This document shows positions 11,958 through 23,475 of a stretch of DNA of 64,000 nt, piece by piece; position 1 is the first letter of the stretch; every line of letters begins with the position of its first letter. Where the stretch lies: NCBI GenBank assembly GCA_023101885.1, contig JALPQD010000358.1:1522761-1586760 (forward strand), in the 5' to 3' direction. The position numbers and the translations under genes are program-made. This stretch comes from Typhlomys cinereus (taxonomy: Eukaryota > Chordata > Mammalia > Rodentia > Platacanthomyidae). The notes below the pieces were generated by a model. The model had not been told where the DNA came from. It saw nothing but the letters and a program-made list of their open reading frames with translations, and made no database searches.

Positions 11958-12933
11958 GCTCTGCTTACTTAAGACAGGATCTAAATAACTATTTCCAGAT
12001 CATAGTCTGTGTACAACTTCTAGAGACCTGAAAGGAAAGACGTCACACACAGTCTTTCAGTGGTGAGGACACCTTGGCTGAAATCATCCTTTAAATATTA
12101 GTGGGCGTCAGATTTAAATTGGCTTGGAGAATGGAGACAAGGTAAGATCAAGACTCTCAAAGGTTAGCCATCATTTTATTCAATGGGGACAGAAAATCTG
12201 TGGTGTGGATCAGAAAGAGGGCAGAAATTGCTCATCCCCATGACAGACATGTACAAGGGCAGACACAGGAACGTGACATCACAGGATCCACCACCAATGT
12301 GGCTAAGCATGGCTGATGCAATCTCCTAAAAAATACTATCATGTTTTTCTTTTTCTGCAGCAAATCATCCTTTGGCCAAGCATTATGAGTACCAATCATA
12401 CATGTGCCCACAGCCTTCCTCATCCTGAAAACACAGGCTCTTCAGCCTTATAGAGTGCCCAAGTCTCTAGGACCAAGTCATTGCTACAGGATGTGTCTTA
12501 GGAAACCTTTTGCACTCATGTTTCCCTGAGCTCGTGTTTCAGGAACTGGCAGAGACCAAGGGAATCTGAATTAACACAGTAGAACAGGATTGACCCTAAG
12601 GAGAACATGTTTATACTGAGAGAGAGTGGGTTGCAGTTTTCAGCATTTCTGTGAGCGCTGCTCTTCCCTAAATACTAAAGGAAATCATTACACTGTGACC
12701 ATTTTCTGTTCATTGCAAACTCATTTTGTCAGGTTCCATTGTAAAAAAAAAAAAAACAATCCTGGTGATTTTTCTCCCTGATAATGCACAGCAAACATTA
12801 CCGATACTTATTGAGATTTATACGATGTCGTAATTTGACATAAAACATTCTCATATTATCTTCACAGCAGCTCTGCACTGGAGGAAAAGATGCTACAAAA
12901 GAAAAGACTTTCGCTCTGTTCCTTGTCTTCCTT
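11958..12933. other. No gene seen; unannotated spacer
   Basis: Non-coding, with an A run at about 12743-12755. No recognised element. Confidence 0.45.
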
Positions 12934-13045
12934 TTAACTGCTATGACCTTGGGAGAGACCTCTGTGCTTTGTCCCCAGTTTCTTTAGCTGTAGAAAAGGG
13001 GCTTGAGTGAGTGATTTCTTAAATCCCTTCCCACTTTGCTCCATT
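12934..13045 (+). mobile_element. MIR SINE relic
   Basis: AACTGCTATGACCTTGGGAG, then CTCTGTGCTTTGTCCCCAGT, then TTCTTTAGCTGTAGAAAAGG follow the core of mammalian-wide MIR (GACCTTGGGCAAGTC, CTCTGTGCCTCAGTTTCC, TCATCTGTAAAATGGGG). Ancient and TSD-less. Confidence 0.75.
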
Positions 13046-13712
13046 GAATTAAGATGCTGTCAAAGTCCTTCAGGAACTTGCTTGGACTCATGTTTTCTCT
13101 TGTAGGAGGATTGGGGCCCCCAGCATCATAGTTCAAGGTTTTCTCACTCGGCTTCTTGACTTAGTAAGAATATGATCATCATGTCTTGGATTACTTTATG
13201 ATTGTTTTCTTTAACATTTAAGCTAATGTAAATTGTATAAATTATTATTACAGTATGAGATTTTGAACTAGCAGGAAAAAGTTTTAAGTAGAAAACACAA
13301 GAGTCTTGCCTTTAGGTAGAAGGAATTCCTCTCTAATCCAATGCCATCACCACGTCTGCAAGTCGAGTTGGCTCAATCTTGGGTGGGCACCAACATTTGT
13401 GTCGTAGGAGCAGGACCAGTTCCTGAGTCTTGAAGAACAAGGGGGAAAGGGATCCTCACACATGTGATCCTTGTCTCCAAGCGGACGAGACTCTCAGAGT
13501 TCCACTGTGTGTTTATTTGTGCATAGACTAACTTCAGCTTCATGGGTGTCTAATACAAGAGCACTTGATGTTACAATGGTAAGGCTTGGAAGCAGAGCTA
13601 ATTAAACTGGCATGCGGTCCTCCCGATGCAGGAGAGATCTAACTCTTTACCTGTCACTCAGGTGTGCCATAGCACAAATTGGGGAAGTAGCATCTTCCAC
13701 TAGTGAATGTTA

Positions 13713-14249
13713 CTTTAACAAGGATCTGAATTCCCTGTGTTGAAAAAGAATAAAGGGCCAGGGGCCTGGACTTTCAGGCACAGTGAGCACTTTCCTCTGT
13801 ATCGACTTCATGCCTGAGGTGTGTCAAGGAAGTGTCTCTCCCTTCAGGAAAATTCTGTCATCTCCAGCTTTGCTGTAGAAGTTCCATTGGAGAAGAGATT
13901 GGTCTTGATTTGGTCTCCAGGGCAATGTTTTTACTAAACAGTCTCATCCTTTGAAAGCTCCCAGAAATCCAGTAAATCCTTGTTTCTTTAACAAGGATCT
14001 GAATTCCCTGTGTTGAAAAAGAATAAAGGGCCAGGGGCCTGGACTTTCAGGCACAGTGAGCACTTTCCTCTGTATCGACTTCATGCCTGAGGTGTGTCAA
14101 GGAAGTGTCTCTCCCTTCAGGAAAATTCTGTCATCTCCAGCTTTGCTGTAGAAGTTCCATTGGAGAAGAGATTGGTCTTGATTTGGTCTCCAGGGCAATG
14201 TTTTTACTAAACAGTCTCATCCTTTGAAAGCTCCCAGAAATCCAGTAAA
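13713..14249. repeat. Perfect tandem duplication, 2 x 264 bp
   Basis: Copy 1 is 13713-13976 and copy 2 is 13986-14249, separated by 9 bp (TCCTTGTTT). The period is 273 bp. I found no difference between the copies by eye. Both start CTTTAACAAGGATCTG and end AAATCCAGTAAA. The unit is not a recognised mobile element and carries no gene. Either a very recent duplication or an assembly artefact. Confidence 0.95.
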
Positions 14250-15107
14250 ACTGCCTATATGTAACTTGTCTTTGCTCTCCTGATTATTTCCTGTTGTGTT
14301 CCTGCCTTAGGAAGAACTCTTTAGTATCCTTTACATTAGCATCTTAACCATAACCAGGAATCGGAAAGAGAGATTCTACAGCTGATACCTAGAGGCACCA
14401 GTGGCTGGGATTCCAGTTTGCTAGAGTGGATGTAACAAACCAAGAGCAGGAAGGCTGTCCAGGGACTTAAATTGCAGTCCACTTCTAATCTAGTCTAATT
14501 AGATGTTAATGTGCCCGCACCTTGGCAATTGGTTGGAGAACATTACACTTAAAAGCATTGCGTGCTTTTCATTCAAATGTTCATCCTAACTTGTGCTCAC
14601 GCTGCATGGCTATGCAACACAAGGTAGAAATGTGGGATCTGGCAGGTCAATGAATATTACCTCACTATTCAGTGTACATTTGTGGATCATAAACATGGGT
14701 CATTAGCTTCTCAAAGACAAGCAAGTTGTCTTGGAACATACATTGCTAAAAAGCAACAGAAATGATGCCAGCACTTTTGAAGAATGTACAGCATTTATAG
14801 TCATATCCAATTTCTCATGCATGCATACACCTCTGACAGATGCTTGGAGAGATCTGAAGTTAGAGAGATTTCTTTAACCCTCTGGAAGAGCAACAAAGGA
14901 AGCCCCTCTTGCAAACCCAAAGGCTATGATTTCTTTTAACCTGTTCAGTCTCAAGAGAATTTACACGGGATGTAAATCTAAAAGTCAGGGATTAAATTGC
15001 CCTCAGCAAACATCAGATGTCCCCCATGGTGCTGATCATCTTAAGTTCCTAGTTTCTTAATAAATAATTGTCAAAAAGGACTTTTTGATGTAAAAATCTA
15101 TAAATAC
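14250..15107. other. No gene seen; unannotated spacer
   Basis: Non-repetitive by eye. The stretch 14490-14610 is free of recognisable repeats. No feature supported. Confidence 0.4.
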
Positions 15108-15342
15108 CTATTCAAACACTCTTTGCAACTCTTTGTTTCTGTAATTCAATCTTTTGATGAAGGATCCACTAGCTGGTGAATAAACATTGGCTCTTATTCG
15201 CCATTTGTGTCTGGAGTTTCTCCTGGCTGGTGCCCTGTAACAATCCACGTAAAGCTTCATGTCAACACTTTCTTTAATTGTGATAAATTCTGCCCTCCCA
15301 TCTGCAAAGGTGATATTCTTGGCAAATAAGTCTGGGAATGTT
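15108..15342 (-). other. Possible terminal coding exon (unproven)
   Basis: On the minus strand a textbook acceptor (pyrimidine-rich CTTTTCCTGTTGCAG) ends at 15343. It is followed by 77 open codons in one frame to a TAG at 15108-15110, with a product containing ESVDMKLYVDCYRAP and KWRIRANVYSP. Composition looks protein-like, with no simple repeat. The frame starts at codon position 3 if the acceptor is used. I do not recognise the protein. The MKLYVD...C spacing is only loosely reminiscent of the second half of ZP domains, and the cysteine pattern does not fit well. No AATAAA follows within about 100 bp, and AG|GTATTT overlapping the stop could equally be a donor. Could be a real exon, a dead exon or chance. 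Confidence 0.25.
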
Positions 15343-15801
15343 CTGCAACAGGAAAAGATCTGTTTCGTGAGACATTTCCCATAATGAGCGGAAGCAACCT
15401 GACAGTACATGGCTGTGAGTCTCCATCAGGAAACGGAGGAGACTAGTTCTGGTCATGGGAACCTGCCATTGACAAGTGATTGGCAGAGGATGGCACAATT
15501 CCAGGTTGCTCTAGTTCTCCTCCAAGTAGGAAGGCTGGAGGTCCTAGCCCAAACACTGGCCTTAGTAACTGGCTGGCTCACTTAGGAACCTCCCTGTCCT
15601 CTGGCCAGAGGCCTTGCCACACCAGTAGGACGGCCACCTCCACTCACAGAGACAGGACAGGGCACAGTCAAGCTCATCCTCAGACTGTCCTATACTTACA
15701 CAGTCTCTATGATGGCCGGTTGCCCTCATGGTCACTTTCTGTCTTGATTATTACTATTACTCCTAAGGCTATTCTTGACATTTATCTTAATTTAATGCTG
15801 C

Positions 15802-17132
15802 AAAGATGTCTGTGGTACCTCGATAGCACAAGCACGACCATGTTCATAGCAGCACTGTTTACAATAGCAAAGTCATGGAATCAGCCCAAATGTCCAACAG
15901 CTGACGAGTAGATAAGGAAAATGTGGTACATTTATACAATGGAATACTACTCAGCCATCAAAAATGATGAATTAATGGAATTTGCCAGGAAATGGATGGA
16001 ATTAGAAACAATTATATTGAGTGAATTATCCCAGACATGGAAAATTAAGTGCCGTATGTACTCCCTAATAGGTGGATCCTAGTACCAAACCCACTTAGAG
16101 ATACTCAAAGACAAATCTCTGTAATACCTATAATAATTGTAAAGATTATAAACAGGAGAGATGGGGAGGGAGGGCCACACCAGAAACAAGGAGAGAGGGG
16201 ACCATGTTATAGCAGAGAAAATAGGCCACCATCAAGGACTGCAAGTAAGTAATGAGATATCTGGTTAAGTTCACAGACTTTCCTTCTTGATCATTTGCAA
16301 CTGATGGAGTATGATCTCACCAGAAAGGGAGGGCATATAGGCTGCCAGATAGAAAGTAACCATTTTGCAAATGGCTGATTGACCCCTCTCTCACCACGGT
16401 CTCCTACTTCTATTCCATCTACCTTTGAATATACTCTTATAACAAGACTCTAATTTAACAGGTTTGTATCTCGGGCCAGGGGTGACATCCAATACCCATC
16501 AGGATGGAGCCAAGAGCATTGCAGGAGCAGCAAAACCAAAAAAAAAAAATCAACAAACCATATCCAGAACATCAGAGACTCTATATTAACCACCTGGAAC
16601 TGGGTCAGCTTCATCTTTCCCCATCCTGAAGCTCAGGGAAATTTGCGGAAGAAGGGCGGTAAGATTGTAAGAGCACAAGGATGGGAGGAGTAATGATACG
16701 CAAGATACTCCACATAAGTTAGGGCCGAAACAATCATAATAGGACTTTGCATGACCTGCGCTATGTCCAACACATTATTGACCCTACAAAGTCTAGCATG
16801 GATTAAAGACACTAGGATCCTTGGAGGCTGGGGACTGATATTCACAGTAGTGTTCCTATGCTTAAGGGGAACACATGAAAGGGTTCTGGGAAATGCCGCT
16901 GGGTCCTTGCACCTCATCGGAGAGGAGGACCCAGAGGAGAGTTTGGCATGCACATTAAAGGATGCTCCGGGGATTGGGGGGGAGACACTGGGGGATGGGA
17001 AGGAAGGGGGAGGGGAGGGGGAGAAGGGGAGATAGGGGGAGGTGGAGGGAGGGAGGGGACTGGTGTACCTGTTAAGTTTGTATGAGCTGAAATAATAATA
17101 AAAAAATGAAAAAAAAAAAGATGTCTGTGGTA
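15802..17132 (+). mobile_element. 5'-truncated L1 with 16-bp TSD
   Basis: AAAGATGTCTGTGGTA occurs at 15802-15817 and again at 17117-17132. The insert (15818-17116) starts at the point equivalent to 63246 of the full-length L1 and runs collinearly, without indels, to the ORF2 stop (16080-16082). It then carries about 1 kb of 3'UTR, ending in an A-rich tail (AATAATAATAAAAAAATG plus A's). A TGG-to-TAG change at 15908-15910 interrupts the residual ORF2 frame. The inferred first-strand nick (CTTT/GC) is a usable L1 endonuclease site. This is a dead, 5'-truncated copy of the same L1 lineage as the element at 58 kb. Confidence 0.95.
16974..17060 (+). repeat. G-rich tract in L1 3'UTR (G-quadruplex potential)
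   Basis: Many runs of three to seven G's separated by short A-containing loops, in the position where mammalian L1 3'UTRs carry a conserved polypurine/G-quadruplex tract. Confidence 0.85.
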
Positions 17133-17689
17133 AAAGGTAAGGATACCAAGAGTATACTTTTTCCCAAACTGTTCAGCAGAGACAATTAAATGGAACCCTC
17201 AAATTGTTAAAAATGCAACTCGTAAAGCTATAGAAAAGATCAACATTTCCAAACCCTGCATCATCTCCATGTCTAGATTCAGGCCACTGAAGACGTTATA
17301 CCAGAGCAGTATCCTTGCAGGACTGACTGAGGCCAGGAATACACCTGTAAGAAAAGAGACGGCCTTACAGCTGGAGCTATAAAAGACCACAGGCAGCAGG
17401 GTTGAAGGGAAATAATGTGGTATAAAGCTTAAGGGAGAAGAGAAGGACAGGATGCAGGAAATGATGAAGGAGTAACAAAGAACATTAAGATACAACCAGA
17501 TGGAGACCATCTATATTACTAATATATCAAAAACATTTTTGCTTAATAAAGAATGAGAACAGACATGTTCCTGTGTTTCTACAGGGAAACAGAGGAAGAC
17601 AGACAAATGTACCATGCTCCAACTAGAACGCAAAGGCAATTAAACAATGTTCCAAGTAATAGGTATGTGATACTTCCTGATAAGATGCT

Positions 17690-18810
17690 GCTCAGAAAGG
17701 TCACGACCCCCCTCCCAGTTATAAATTTTGCTATTGTTCTTGGTTTCCCTTCAGAAATTGAGATTAAGACCCTATTACTGAAGACGTAACACACCACGTA
17801 GGTCACAGGACGTGACATAAAACACCAGCTGGAACTGATCTGGAACTTTCTTATTGCTGGACAGCTTTCATGGCGCCAGAAAGTACCGTGGAAGACATCG
17901 TGGGAGAAAAGCAATCATCAAGCTCATCAATCTGTGGAAGCCACAAGCTGCATAGTGATCCCCCTGGCAAGAGGCAATCATCAGTGCAGAAGTGGTACCA
18001 ATGTCAGGGAAAATTGACAACTTGCTGATTGGATTTAAGGCCCACTTTTCAGTGGTGAACATACCCTGGTTCTGTAAAATAGGAAAAGAACCTATGAAAA
18101 AGGAGGACATAGGCCCTAGGGCTATAATTTATTGAGATTTAATTATAAAGATAACTTGTCAAACTGCCTTTTAAGCATTTGTCATTATGTCCATAGACTG
18201 GAGGAACACTCGACACTCAACCTGGAAGCTTCTTTCTGCGATGTAAGGTGTTTATTACAGAAAGTCATAGCTGGTCAAAGTGTAGAAAAGCAAACTGCTC
18301 AGCCATAAAAAGGATATCTAAGCTAACCCCACTATCCCCAAGGTTCAGGGAACATTATGGTAGAGGAAGCAGTAACATTTCAAGAACCTGAAGTGGGGAA
18401 GGGTACAACCCAGACATACTCTGGAAGCAAATGTGTATTTCCACAGGATCTACATGGGAACAGTCTTATCAGCATTTCTCCATGGAAGGGGAAAGAAATC
18501 ATGAGGCTCCACTTCTCTGAGAGACTTATGAAGGTTAACGTTGATCGGGAGGAAATGCAAGAGGCTTCTTCAATAATGCACCCACTGTTATAAGAGTCAC
18601 GCTCTACTAAGTATTCAAACACACGCCATCAAAGCCAAACCAAATGAAACACAATCAAAAAGACATAAAAGTAAGAGTGAAAGTGGCAGGGAATAGCAAG
18701 GGAAGAAGAGGGGGAATGGGATTAGGGATTAGGGTGTGAAAGTGTCAGAAATCCACTATATTCATGGATGAAACACTTAAATAATGAAAACAAGAAATAA
18801 AAGAGAAAAA
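17690..18810 (+). mobile_element. Old rodent L1-like (Lx-type 3' region) relic
   Basis: Phrases such as GGGAGAAAAGCAATCATCAA, GATTGGATTTAAGGCCCACT and the later AGTATTCAAACACACGCC follow the layout I recall from the long 3' region of old rodent L1 (Lx). It ends in an A-rich stretch near 18780-18810. A related fragment sits at 58140-58228. Assignment rests on recall only, and an unrelated old repeat is possible. Confidence 0.4.
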
Positions 18811-19081
18811 GGAGGAGGGGGAAGAAGAAGAAAAAGTGGTGGAGGAGAAAGAGGAAGTGGTAGACAGGAGGCCCAGCACTGGGATCAGAGGTCAGAGGAG
18901 GGGCGGAAAGATATTATATTCTATGTCTATTGTACTTTAAGGGACAACTATAAGTAAATTGATTTTTTTTTTTTACTTGATCCAAAATCCTATCCGCATG
19001 CATGTGAACTGAATGGAATCCATGGATCGGCAGCTGAAATGTAGAGCATTTCATATAAACAGTTTAAATGACCACGCAGAG

Positions 19082-19083
<2 letters not shown>
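18811..19083. other. Purine-rich spacer, no gene seen
   Basis: GGAGAAGA-rich sequence at 18808-18900, then a T run at 18962-18974. No element identified. Confidence 0.5.

Positions 19084-19135
<52 letters not shown>
19084..19135. repeat. (CA)n microsatellite
   Basis: About 25 CA units. Confidence 0.96.
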
Positions 19136-19136
<1 letters not shown>

Positions 19137-19414
19137 CACCACATCCACAAGCATATGCAACAAATGACATGAGAGGAGGGAAGACCCTGCACTCTTTCAG
19201 CATGACTCTGAACGTCTGGGAGGAGATGGACTCTCTGCTCATTACTAAATGTATTCCTGTTCACTTGCTGTGCAGCCTCACTCAGTCTCCAGTGTCCCTG
19301 CTCACAGCTTTATAGCGTGACAAAAATAAACCTCCTTTATTCTTTCAAAGAGTCTTACAAGCCAAATTAAAAAAGGAGAGTTAGTCAGCAGTGGGAGAGG
19401 GGATGAAACGTCTG

Positions 19415-19510
19415 TGATCCTAACACTCTGGGGGTCAGGGCAGGGCATGCTGAGTTTGGGGTCACCTTGAGCCCTCATAAAAGAACCTTGTCTCAAAAAA
19501 CAGACTCAAA
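19415..19510 (+). mobile_element. Degenerate B1-like SINE
   Basis: TGATCCTAACACTCTGGGGG, GTCACCTTGAGCCC and CCTTGTCTCAAAAAA keep the order of B1 landmarks (TAATCCCAGCACT, GGCCAGCCTG, CCTGTCTCAAAA) at low identity. Confidence 0.4.
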
Positions 19511-20124
19511 GGTTAAAATATAATGTATTAATACATAAATGCTACCATTTTTGTTTTTTCAATTACTCTGTTTTAAATAGTTTTGAACTATTCACATTTT
19601 TAAGACATATGAGAAAGAATGAAAAGTACAATCCTAGTCCTTATCTTGAAATTTAAAAGACTACATAACAACTAACTTAATTCAACCTAGTACAATTAAA
19701 AGCTTAGGGAAAAATACCTTTTGGTTGTTCTTTTATACCAAAAATAAAGTGTTTCATGTATATTCATTGCTTATTCCTTTGATTAATCAGAAAAATATTT
19801 AAACCAGGCTGGCAGCTGGCAGTTGGAATTGTTGAAGCAGATGTTGCTACGTCTAGAGTGGATGAGTATTCAGAATCCGTCTCCAGAGCATGGAATGCTC
19901 AGAATCCTGCTAACAGTGGGAAGTGCTCAGAGTCCCCACTCAACAGCGGAGAGTGATCAGAATGTTAGAGAATTCTCTGAGAGCAGAGGGTGTGTATGCT
20001 CAGGGGAAGGCGTCATGAACAAGAGACATTGAACTTAACTTTGAAAGATGAGTCTCCTGATGAGGTCATCAATATAATAGCCATCACCACTGAAACTGTA
20101 AAACTTTCTTCTTTTCAGTTCTGA
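19511..20124. other. No gene seen; unannotated spacer
   Basis: AT-rich sequence up to about 19800, then sequence with repeats of AGAATCC/AGAATGT around TCAGAGTCC-like words at 19865-19965. No family recognised. Confidence 0.4.
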
Positions 20125-20212
20125 AGTAAGGTGAGATGATAGTTTCATGATAGAACCCTTGCCTAGTGCAGGACCCTGGATTTATCCTCATAATTGCACA
20201 AAAATAAATAGA
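20125..20212 (+). mobile_element. ID-like SINE relic
   Basis: GTTTCATGATAGAACCCTTG, GCAGGACCCTGGATTTATCC and the tail GCACAAAAATAAATAG keep the ID order (internal promoter A box, B box, A tail) at low identity. Confidence 0.5.
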
Positions 20213-20404
20213 AGATAATTACATAGATAGATGGCAAGTGAAGGGATAAAGATAGATGATGTATAGATCCATGATAGACAGATGACAAATAGATGGACAG
20301 ACAATAGATAAGTAGATAGATAGGAAGTAGAAAAAGGGTTAAAACTGCTGCCAGTCAGAAGCCCTAGACTAGGAGAATCAGTCACCCTCCCCTTTCAGCC
20401 TCTG

Positions 20405-20745
20405 GGATGAGAGTACTCTATGCAGTGCCAAACAATCTAGAACCCCCTCCCCCACAGATTCCAGGTGAGAGGGATGTTACATCTGGGAACCATAGTGACC
20501 ACACTGACCTCGGTTGTAAATAGTTGGAAATTGTTATCTCATCTGCCCCTTCCCAATCCTTGTTTAAGAGTTTCCCTATAAAACAGGCTGTAAATAAGGA
20601 AATGTTGCTAGAGTCTATGGAATTTTTCTGCAGCTAGCTTGTATGCTTGTATTTTGTTCCTTTTTCCAATAAAAGCCTCCTCATTCTCTGTACCCAAGCA
20701 GAGTCAGTTTCTCTGTTTGGGATAAAGGGAATTTTCCCAAGACAT
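20405..20745 (+). mobile_element. Solo LTR, unnamed family (copy 1)
   Basis: Related along its length to 56510-56790. Shared words include ACTGACCTCGGTTGTAAATAG / ACTGATTTCTGTTGTAGATA, AAATTGTTATCTCA, a TATAAAACAGG promoter-like segment, and AATAAA at 20668-20673. The right end, GGGATAAAGGGAATTTTCCC, matches GGGACAAAGGGAACTTTACC in copy 2. These are LTR features on the plus strand. Ends are approximate and no internal region is attached. Confidence 0.6.
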
Positions 20746-20819
20746 ACATACATACTGACATACATACATGCATGTATACATACATACGGACAGACAGACA
20801 GATAGTAGATGACAGATAC

Positions 20820-20883
<64 letters not shown>

Positions 20884-20900
20884 GATATATAGATAGATAT
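20746..20900. repeat. Tetranucleotide array (ACAT)n/(GACA)n/(GATA)n
   Basis: ACAT units, then a few GACA, then about 16 uninterrupted GATA units at about 20820-20883 with impure edges. A smaller GATA-rich patch lies at 20220-20330. Confidence 0.95.
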
Positions 20901-22267
20901 GTGAAGGATGAAATTATCTGAGTAAATATGATGATTGTATTTTTCACTAGGAGGCATTCCTTAAGAAGCAAATTCAAACACTGTTCCTGGTCACATGACC
21001 TAGTCTTTCTAGTATGTCAGTTAGTCTGGCAAAAGTGTGTGTGATTGGAAGTTGCTTTGCTAAGATCAGTAGCAGCAAAATGGGGAAAATGCCCGGGAGA
21101 CACAGTTCAAAGAGACTTAAAGGAAAAGAGAATGAAGGAGAGGGAAGAAGTCTGAAAGAAGAAAAGGAGGGAAAGAGATAAGGGAGATGGCTCTGGGTTT
21201 ACTATTCATTTTCTCTAAATTTGTTTATGATTTACCTCTAAGATCAATATCAAAATTAGATGGACTAATTAAATGGTCCTGATCATTTAAATACTTAAGT
21301 TAACAATATATGTGAAGCAGAAGCACCTCTGTATCCCTGGCTCTGGTGTTTGTGTACCGGAAAACTTGGCCAAACCTTGAAAGGAGAAAGATCTCTTGCT
21401 GCCCTAGAACATTTTATGCTTTGGTTCACCATGCTGTGTCTCAGCAGGCAGACTGGATTGCATGAGTGTTGGATACACTCAATGACAGCAAATCTAGGCA
21501 GGAAGCTTTGGGATTCCCTTTGAATCAACAGGTCACTGTGACTGACAAAATCCAACATGGACAAAAGGATTCTTGGAAAAAGATGTTTCCCAGATCTGAT
21601 TGAAAACAGAAGCTTGGCAGCAGGGTAGGAAGGAACTCAGTCTAGCTTCAAGCCTGCTCTGGTGGGCTTGTCCCTATTTTCTCCTTTTCTTTTTAGCGGT
21701 CTCTGTCAGCTCACTGAATGCCTTTGAAGACTCAGAAGAGCTTGTGGGAATTGTTTTCTTGAATCACCCTTACAGTGGTGCACATCCAGCTGTGTGCATT
21801 TTTTTGAAGTTCAGTAGAGACACTTCTAAAGAGTGACCGAGCTAATGAATTTGAGTTGTAAATATATGCGTGTGTGAGTGTATATGCATATGTACATACA
21901 TGTGTATGTGTGTGCATGAATGTGTTGTTACATGTGACTATGCTAGAAACTGAGGCAGCCTTTTTTTTTACACATGCTAGGCTAGATTTTCAGTTGTAGT
22001 CCATGACTTTGATATATCCTACTGTGCAAGCATCATTTATTTGCTGTTATTAATAATCTGCATTGAACTCCATTTCTGTATCTAGAATCTCTTTGAAAGA
22101 GTTAGAAGTAATTTAAAAGAGCCCCATGATAATTACAAACCTGAGCAACAGTAGAGAGTTTGTGTTAGTCAAGATAGAGCTACATTTACCTTAACTAAGG
22201 GAAAGGTCAAACATTTTAAATTTGTCCAAAAGTAGAGAATTTTTTTTGATAGCTGATGTGCTTCAAA
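20901..22267. other. No gene seen; unannotated spacer
   Basis: Non-coding, with a GTGT/ATGT-rich patch at 21862-21930 and a T run at 21961-21970. No repeat family recognised. Confidence 0.45.
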
Positions 22268-22270
22268 TGC

Positions 22271-22620
22271 TGAGTTAACTCTCTATCACTGTGACTAAAT
22301 ACCGGAGAAAAGTCAATTTATAGAAAGCCAGATTTATTTCATGGCGTCAGCAGTTTCAGTGCAAGTTTGGCTGTTTCCATGGCTTATGGTGAGGCAGAAA
22401 GTCACAGCAAGAACACCACAGCTCACCTTAGAGCAGCCAGGAAGCAGAGAGAGAAGGGACTGGGGGCCCACCAGCTCCTTCAAGGGCACATTCCTAATGA
22501 CCTGACCTCCTCCCACCAGCCCTCACCTCTGATCCCCCACTTTCCAGAAGCATTGCCAGCTGGGGACCAGGACTTCAACACCTGGGTCTCTGGGGGTCAT
22601 TCAGGATCAAAGCTGTACAA
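22271..22620 (-). mobile_element. MLT1-type MaLR solo LTR
   Basis: On the minus strand it starts TGTACAGCTTTGATCC. It contains TTGAAGTCCTGGTCCCCAGC, CTCTCTGCTTCCTGGCTGC and TTTCTGCCTCACCATAAGCC, and closes with AAATAAATCTGGCTTTC and CACAGTGATAGAGAGTTAAC. These landmarks, in this order, are those of MLT1 LTRs. Ends are approximate and no TSD is clear. Confidence 0.75.
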
Positions 22621-22854
22621 AGTGGAGAGCTGACCTGGTTATTTGAAGCTAGAAGAAAACAGCCGTGTAGATATTTCTATTTCTAGGTCCAGAGTTCCTT
22701 TTATTTCCCTTTAACGTTTGGAGCACATCATCCTTTTAAATAAGTTTATATATTCTTTCAAACTTGGGATATTTTATTTTTAATTATTTATATCAATCAC
22801 AAGCATATATGTGTATTTATGTATGTATTTATATATGTATATATTTTTGTGTTG

Positions 22855-22922
22855 ATGAGGATAAAACCCAGGGACTCTTAGAAAGTGGGTAAAGTATCAC
22901 TGAACTGCATTCTATACCCAAA
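22855..22922 (-). mobile_element. ID-like fragment
   Basis: Plus strand GATAAAACCCAGGGACTCTT...AGTATCACTGAACTGCATTC reads on the minus strand as a decayed ID head with the CCCTGGGTTTTATCC B-box region. Confidence 0.45.
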
Positions 22923-23059
22923 CACACAAAATAAGTACATTAGAGAGCATCTTATGGCCAGAAGCTATCCTTCAAAGGATTAAATATATTATTTCAAATT
23001 TGGTTTTTTTTCATTTTCTTATATAGAGTTATACATGTGTTCATGTATGTTTTATATGT

Positions 23060-23068
23060 ATGTGAACA

Positions 23069-23114
<46 letters not shown>

Positions 23115-23380
23115 CACATGTGTGTCTGTGTATGGAGGTGCCAGGGTATATTGAGAAAATGAAAGAACTTTATTCTTTTGAGATAGAGCCTCTAATTAAA
23201 CCTGTGACTAGCCAACTTGCTCTAGAAATCCCCAGACTCTGTCTTCTGGGAACGGAATTACAGATGTGTTGTCATACCTGTAAGACATTTTGCATGGGAT
23301 CTGAGCATCTAAACTTCAGTCCTTTTGCTTATACAGCAAGTGCTTTAAGTCACTTAGCCATCTCCTTAAAACTAAATTTG
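23060..23380 (-). mobile_element. tRNA-derived SINE (B2/B4-like) with (TG)n at its 3' end
   Basis: Minus strand starts GGAGATGGCTAAGTGACTTA. It continues AGATCCCATGCAAAATG, GGTATGACAACACATCTGTA and CTAGAGCAAGTTGGCTAGTC, and ends in a CA/TG array (23071-23112 on the plus strand). This is a long composite tRNA/B1-like SINE whose tail has expanded into a microsatellite. Confidence 0.6.
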
Positions 23381-23475
23381 ACTTTTTAAAAATACATTAA
23401 CAGTAGAGCAGTTATTATTTTTTTCTGAATTTCCTTTATTTCTTGGAGACACCTGACTATCATTAAAACTCTCAT

